DNA from: an uncultured Eubacterium sp.
GTDB taxonomy: Bacteria > Bacillota > Clostridia > Lachnospirales > Lachnospiraceae
DNA length: 55,653 nt
NCBI GenBank assembly: GCA_910589665.1
Contig: CAJUTR010000001.1
Coordinates: 82,966-138,618 of the forward strand
Direction: 5' to 3'
Shown here: in pieces, positions 52,157-55,653 of the stretch
Layout: every line of letters starts with the position of its first letter
How positions within the stretch are numbered: the first letter of the stretch is position 1
Notes under the pieces: generated by a model
What the model was told of the DNA's origin: nothing
Database searches by the model: none
Seen by the model: only the letters and a program-made list of their open reading frames with translations
Position numbers and translations under genes: made by a program

Positions 52157-53134
52157 ATGGCGGATGTGTTGTCGCAAAGCGAAATTGATAGTTTGCTTTC
52201 CGCCCTGAATAATGGTGAGTTCGATCCAGCAATATCCGAGGAGGTGGAAGAAAAGCAGGTAAAAGATTACAATTTTGCCAGGCCATCCAAATTCTCTAAA
52301 GACCACTTGCGTACATTGGTGTTCATATTTGAGCATTATGCCAGACTGGTGTCCACAAGCCTGCCTGTCTATCTGAGGAAGAATGTACAGGTAGAGGTGA
52401 TGCACGCGGAGGCGGCTACGTTTCAGGAGTTTTCGAATTCCTTGTCAAATCCAGTCCTACTTGGAGTTGTTAATTTTGCTCCGTTGGAAGGAACGGTTAT
52501 TTTGGAAATGGCGAGCGGATTGGGGTACACGATCGTGGACAGAATGCTCGGAGGAAGCGGCGCGCCGCTGGAAAAAGCAAGGGAATTTACGGAAATTGAG
52601 TTGACGATTATTGAGGGAATCCTTAGTGTCTGTACAAATCTGCTCGTAGAACCCTGGGCTAATGTACAGGAATTGGAGCCTACGTTGGAACGGATCGAAA
52701 CGAACTCGCAGTTTGCACAGTTTGTTTCTCCGAATGAAATGACTTCGATCGTTACGATGAATATTAAGATCGGAGAGGTAGAGGGCTTGATGAATATCTG
52801 TATTCCATATACGGTCGTAGAGCCGGTGATTGATAAGATCAATACGAAATACTGGTATTCGACGGCGGATGTTAAGAGCAACGAGGCTTACCGCGAGTTG
52901 ATTGAAGATACACTGAACCGGGCACAAATTCCTGTGAGAGCTGTTATGGGACGAAGCGCGATTTCGGTCAATGATTTTATTCATTTGCAAGTAGGGGATA
53001 TTATTAAAGTTGACACGAGATTGGAGGACGAATTGGATATTTTCGTCGGTAATCTTAAGAAATTTTCTGCATTGCCCGGAGCGTACAATGACGCATATGC
53101 AGTTAAGATTAAATCAGTATACAGAGAGGAGTAA
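52157..53134 (+). CDS. fliM: Flagellar motor switch protein FliM
   Basis: This 325-residue protein begins 'MADVLSQSEIDSLLSAL', the N-terminal CheY-P binding motif. The middle CheC-like domain has 'FIFEHYARLVSTSLPVYLRKNVQVEV' and 'GSGAPLEKAREFTEIELTIIEGI', and the C-terminal SpoA domain 'LQVGDIIKVDTRLEDELDIFVG'. The start at 52157 has GAGGTGA six bases upstream; a GTG at 52148 within that site is rejected. Confidence 0.96.
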   Translation: MADVLSQSEIDSLLSALNNGEFDPAISEEVEEKQVKDYNFARPSKFSKDHLRTLVFIFEHYARLVSTSLPVYLRKNVQVEVMHAEAATFQEFSNSLSNPVLLGVVNFAPLEGTVILEMASGLGYTIVDRMLGGSGAPLEKAREFTEIELTIIEGILSVCTNLLVEPWANVQELEPTLERIETNSQFAQFVSPNEMTSIVTMNIKIGEVEGLMNICIPYTVVEPVIDKINTKYWYSTADVKSNEAYRELIEDTLNRAQIPVRAVMGRSAISVNDFIHLQVGDIIKVDTRLEDELDIFVGNLKKFSALPGAYNDAYAVKIKSVYREE

Positions 53135-53140
53135 AATGGC

Positions 53141-54331
53141 ATGGATGGAATGTTATCGCAAGAAGAGATTAATGCTTTGCTCGGTGGTGCGGATTCCGAA
53201 CCAGATGCAGATGCTGCAGCGAGTGCAGGCACAGATGTTTCTTCTGCTTCAGCTAGCTCCGAAGAACGTTTGTCTCCAGAAGAGGGCGATGCGTTAGGCG
53301 AGATTGCAAATATCAGCATGGGTACGGCAGCTACGACTTTGTCAGTGTTGCTTAATAACAGGGTTGAGATCACGACCCCAGCACTTTCATATGTGACTGT
53401 TGATGATTTGAAAGAGAAAAATCAGGCACCGTGTGTATTTGTTTACATAGCTTACCGGACGGGGCTGGAAGGCCGGAATGTTTTAGTGCTGAAAGAGCGC
53501 GATGTAAAGATTATAACGGATTTGATGATGGGTGGGGATGGGACAAATACCGACGTGGAGTTATCGGATCTTCACCTGAGTGCGATCAGCGAGGCGATGA
53601 ACCAGATGATGGGATCATCTGCGACTTCGATGTCGACGATGATCAATGAAATGGTAGATATTAGTCCGCCGACGTCGATCCGTGTGGATTTTGACGATGA
53701 TGCAGGACTTCAGGATGTTTTATCGGATATGATCGGAAATCTGTATGTGCAGGTTTCGTTCAAAATGGTGATCGGAGATTTGATCGATAGTGAGATCATA
53801 CAGTTATACCCGATACCGTTTGCACGTATGGTATATGAGAGATTTAAAGATACGATGCAGGGGGGAGAACCAGAGCCGGCACCGCAACCAGCGGCGGCGC
53901 CACAGCCGCAGGCATCTCAGCCGGCCGCACCGCAGCCAGCAGCTGCAGCACAAGCGGCACCACAGCCGGCGATGCAGCAGCCGATGGGGGCCATGCCGGG
54001 AGGCATGCCTATGTATGGTATGCCGCAGGATCTGAGTATACAGCCTGCCCAATTCCAAAGTTTTATGCCAATGCAGAATTTAGATGGCATTGCTCCAGAA
54101 AACATTGATCTTATTATGGATGTGCCGCTGGAGGTTACAGTCGAACTCGGAAGAACCAGTAAATCAATAAAAGAGATATTGGATTTTTCGCCGGGAACGA
54201 TCATAGAACTTGATAAACTTGCCGGAGAACCCATTGACGTATTAGTGAATGGCAAATTTGTAGCTAAAGGTGAAGTTGTCGTGATCGAAGAGAACTTCGG
54301 TATTCGCGTAACTGAAATTATTAAAGATTAA
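53141..54331 (+). CDS. fliY: Flagellar motor switch phosphatase FliY (CheC-FliN fusion)
   Basis: The 396-residue protein combines three parts. The N-terminal peptide 'MDGMLSQEEINALLGG' resembles the CheY-binding motif of FliM. A CheC-like phosphatase domain (about 45-245) has 'EEGDALGEIANISMGTAATTLSVLLNN' and 'HLSAISEAMNQMMGSSATSMSTM', matching the E..N catalytic repeats. A Pro/Ala/Gln/Met-rich linker (about 245-300) and a C-terminal FliN/SpoA domain (about 318-396, 'VPLEVTVELGRTSKSIKEIL') follow. It forms the C-ring base and dephosphorylates CheY-P. cheY follows directly. Confidence 0.95.
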   Translation: MDGMLSQEEINALLGGADSEPDADAAASAGTDVSSASASSEERLSPEEGDALGEIANISMGTAATTLSVLLNNRVEITTPALSYVTVDDLKEKNQAPCVFVYIAYRTGLEGRNVLVLKERDVKIITDLMMGGDGTNTDVELSDLHLSAISEAMNQMMGSSATSMSTMINEMVDISPPTSIRVDFDDDAGLQDVLSDMIGNLYVQVSFKMVIGDLIDSEIIQLYPIPFARMVYERFKDTMQGGEPEPAPQPAAAPQPQASQPAAPQPAAAAQAAPQPAMQQPMGAMPGGMPMYGMPQDLSIQPAQFQSFMPMQNLDGIAPENIDLIMDVPLEVTVELGRTSKSIKEILDFSPGTIIELDKLAGEPIDVLVNGKFVAKGEVVVIEENFGIRVTEIIKD

Positions 54332-54349
54332 TCACGGAGGAGAATAACA

Positions 54350-54712
54350 ATGGCAAAAAGTGTTTTAATATGTGATGATGCAGCATTTATGAGAGTCATG
54401 ATTAAAGACATTTTAACAAAGAATGGCTATGATGTGGCCGGAGAAGCGGAAAACGGTTTGGTCGCTGTTGAGAAGTACAATGAGACGAAACCGGATTTAG
54501 TCATGATGGATATTACGATGCCAGAGATGGATGGTATTCAGGCTTTGAAAAAGATCAAAGAGTCAGATGCAGGGGCAAATATCATTATGTGTTCTGCGAT
54601 GGGCCAGCAGGCTATGGTTATCGAATCCATTCAGTCGGGTGCGAAAGACTTTATCGTGAAACCGTTTCAGGCAGACCGTGTGCTGGAAGCTGTGAAGAAA
54701 GCAATTGGCTAA
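54350..54712 (+). CDS. cheY: Chemotaxis response regulator CheY
   Basis: This 120-residue single receiver domain has the acidic pair in 'VLICDDAAFMR', the phospho-acceptor Asp in 'LVMMDITMPEMDG' (near residue 54), the switch Ser in 'IIMCSAMGQQ' and Lys in 'DFIVKPFQADRV'. It binds FliM when phosphorylated. ACGGAGGAG precedes the ATG. The position between fliY and fliO is typical of Firmicutes. Confidence 0.96.
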   Translation: MAKSVLICDDAAFMRVMIKDILTKNGYDVAGEAENGLVAVEKYNETKPDLVMMDITMPEMDGIQALKKIKESDAGANIIMCSAMGQQAMVIESIQSGAKDFIVKPFQADRVLEAVKKAIG

Positions 54713-54713
54713 T

Positions 54714-55070
54714 ATGGGAAATAATATACTGCAGCTTCTCGGTATGGTTGTTGTTTTTATACTGGTGCTGGCTGCGACGTATTATGCAACAAAATGGATT
54801 GCCAAGTCAGGTGCCATTCAGTCGCATTCGAGTAATATTAAAGTGATTGAGACATTTAAGATTGCGCCGAATAAGTATATCCAGATCATTCAGCTGGGAG
54901 ATCGGTATTATTCCATTGGAGTGACGAAGGACAATATTACGTTTCTCACTCCGCTGGAGGAAGAGCAGCTGGATTTGCAGAAGGCGGATACATCATTGCC
55001 CAACGTGTCCTTTATGGAAGTAATGGGCAAGGTTGTATCCAAAGTAAAAAAGAAAGAAGACAAAAAATGA
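54714..55070 (+). CDS. fliO: Flagellar biosynthetic protein FliO
   Basis: This 118-residue protein has one N-terminal span ('LLGMVVVFILVLAATYYAT') and a FliO/FliZ-like cytoplasmic part with 'IKVIETFKIAPNKYIQIIQLGDRYYSIGVTKDNITFLTPL'. It helps assemble the FliP ring of the export gate. The start at 54714 lacks a strong ribosome site; a TTG at 54705 overlapping the cheY end is an alternative. It is placed directly before fliP. Confidence 0.9.
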   Translation: MGNNILQLLGMVVVFILVLAATYYATKWIAKSGAIQSHSSNIKVIETFKIAPNKYIQIIQLGDRYYSIGVTKDNITFLTPLEEEQLDLQKADTSLPNVSFMEVMGKVVSKVKKKEDKK

Positions 55071-55085
55071 GAAAAGGTTGGTATT

Positions 55086-55653
55086 ATGAGAACACATAAG
55101 AGATGGTTTTCAATTGTATGCAAAGGAGTGTCTCTATTTACGGTACTATGCATATTGACCTTTTTTTGTGGTGCAATTGCTCAGGCGGCACCAGTTCGGT
55201 CTGAGGCCAGTGTAGATGAGATCGAGGGCAGTTCGACTGGCGGTGTCAGTGATCCGTCGGATCCTGACAAATTTGAATTTAATATTTCCTCAAATGCAGG
55301 AAGCACCAGTTTGTCGGCAAGCTTACAGATGCTTCTTGTTTTGACGGTTTTATCGCTGGCGCCTTCGATCGTTATTATGATGACTTCATTTACGAGGATC
55401 ATTGTGGTGCTGCATTTTGTGCGCTCCGCTCTGGGGGCGCAGACTACGCCGCCCAATCAGGTGCTGACTGGGCTTGCGTTATTTTTGACGCTGTTTATCA
55501 TGTCACCGGTCATAGCGGATGTCAATGCCAATTGTATACAGCCGTTTGAACAGGGACAATTGACACAGGAAGAGGCACTTAACGCGGGTTTAAAACCGAT
55601 CCGGGGATTTATGTTTGACCAGACGAACCGATCGGATCTTAAGCTTTTTTTGG
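55086..55653 (+). CDS. fliP: Flagellar export gate protein FliP, 5' part (runs off the window)
   Basis: The first 189 residues are visible. A signal peptide (about 10-35) and an external Ser/Asp-rich stretch (35-70) precede the FliP core, with 'LQMLLVLTVLSLAPSIVIMMTSFTRIIVVLHFVRSALGAQTTPPNQVLTGLALFLTLFIM', which is highly conserved. FliP forms the pore of the type III export gate with FliQ and FliR. AAAAGG lies eight bases before the ATG. The gene continues past base 55653. Confidence 0.95.
   Translation, partial: MRTHKRWFSIVCKGVSLFTVLCILTFFCGAIAQAAPVRSEASVDEIEGSSTGGVSDPSDPDKFEFNISSNAGSTSLSASLQMLLVLTVLSLAPSIVIMMTSFTRIIVVLHFVRSALGAQTTPPNQVLTGLALFLTLFIMSPVIADVNANCIQPFEQGQLTQEEALNAGLKPIRGFMFDQTNRSDLKLFL

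Overview
The window reads as a chromosomal segment of a motile, spore-forming, plant-fibre-degrading Firmicute, most likely a member of the Lachnospiraceae (Clostridium cluster XIVa, Roseburia-like). Three things suggest this: a sporulation sigma-G gene with a YmxH-type neighbour; a flagellar operon in clostridial order, with motA-motB placed between flbD and fliL and with the CheC-FliN fusion FliY; and a hemicellulose (glucuronoxylan) utilisation locus served by importers with separate lipoprotein or membrane-anchored binding proteins. Strain-level identity cannot be read from the sequence.

Layout. 1-860: 3' end of a surface protein with 96-bp tandem repeats. 1096-4405: a GHKL sensor kinase followed by a methyl-accepting chemotaxis protein. 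4475-8308: a GntR-regulated operon with a small YtrA-type repressor, an ABC ATPase, a membrane permease and an acidic membrane-anchored protein of unknown function. 8492-8574: tRNA-Leu(CAA). 8646-30795: carbohydrate locus. A GH43 enzyme on the minus strand is divergent from a long plus-strand series: a 1010-residue membrane-anchored solute-binding protein, two permeases, an NHL-propeller protein, a Yip1-like membrane protein, a large lipoprotein (DUF5696-like), two more permeases, a second solute-binding lipoprotein, then GH3, GH67 alpha-glucuronidase, uxuA and uxuB. 30901-32628: sigG (minus), ymxH-like gene and nrdR. 32683-37441: comM/yifB, dprA, topA. 37637 to the end: the flagellar operon flgB-flgC-fliE-fliF-fliG-fliH-fliI-fliJ-ylxF-fliK-flgD-(TIGR02530)-flgE, a terminator/promoter junction, then flbD-motA-motB-fliL-fliM-fliY-cheY-fliO-fliP (cut by the window end).

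How the genes work together. GH43 and GH3 would trim xylose or arabinose side groups and xylo-oligomers, and GH67 would release (4-O-methyl-)glucuronate from the ends of aldouronic acids. UxuB and UxuA then carry fructuronate through mannonate to 2-keto-3-deoxygluconate. Uronate isomerase (uxaC), the KDG kinase/aldolase and the ATPase of the sugar importers are not in the window and must lie elsewhere. The two permease pairs, two binding proteins and three uncharacterised envelope proteins (NHL, Yip1-like, DUF5696-like) are arranged as one transcription-compatible block with several 4-8 bp gene overlaps. This block is the best candidate here for a poorly described system.

Other points of note: in-frame duplications of gene 3' ends just past the stop codons of fliK and uxuA; two stable hairpins in an otherwise tightly packed flagellar operon; and an extended -10 promoter directly after an intrinsic terminator behind flgE. 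No CRISPR array, insertion sequence, prophage or rRNA gene was seen.
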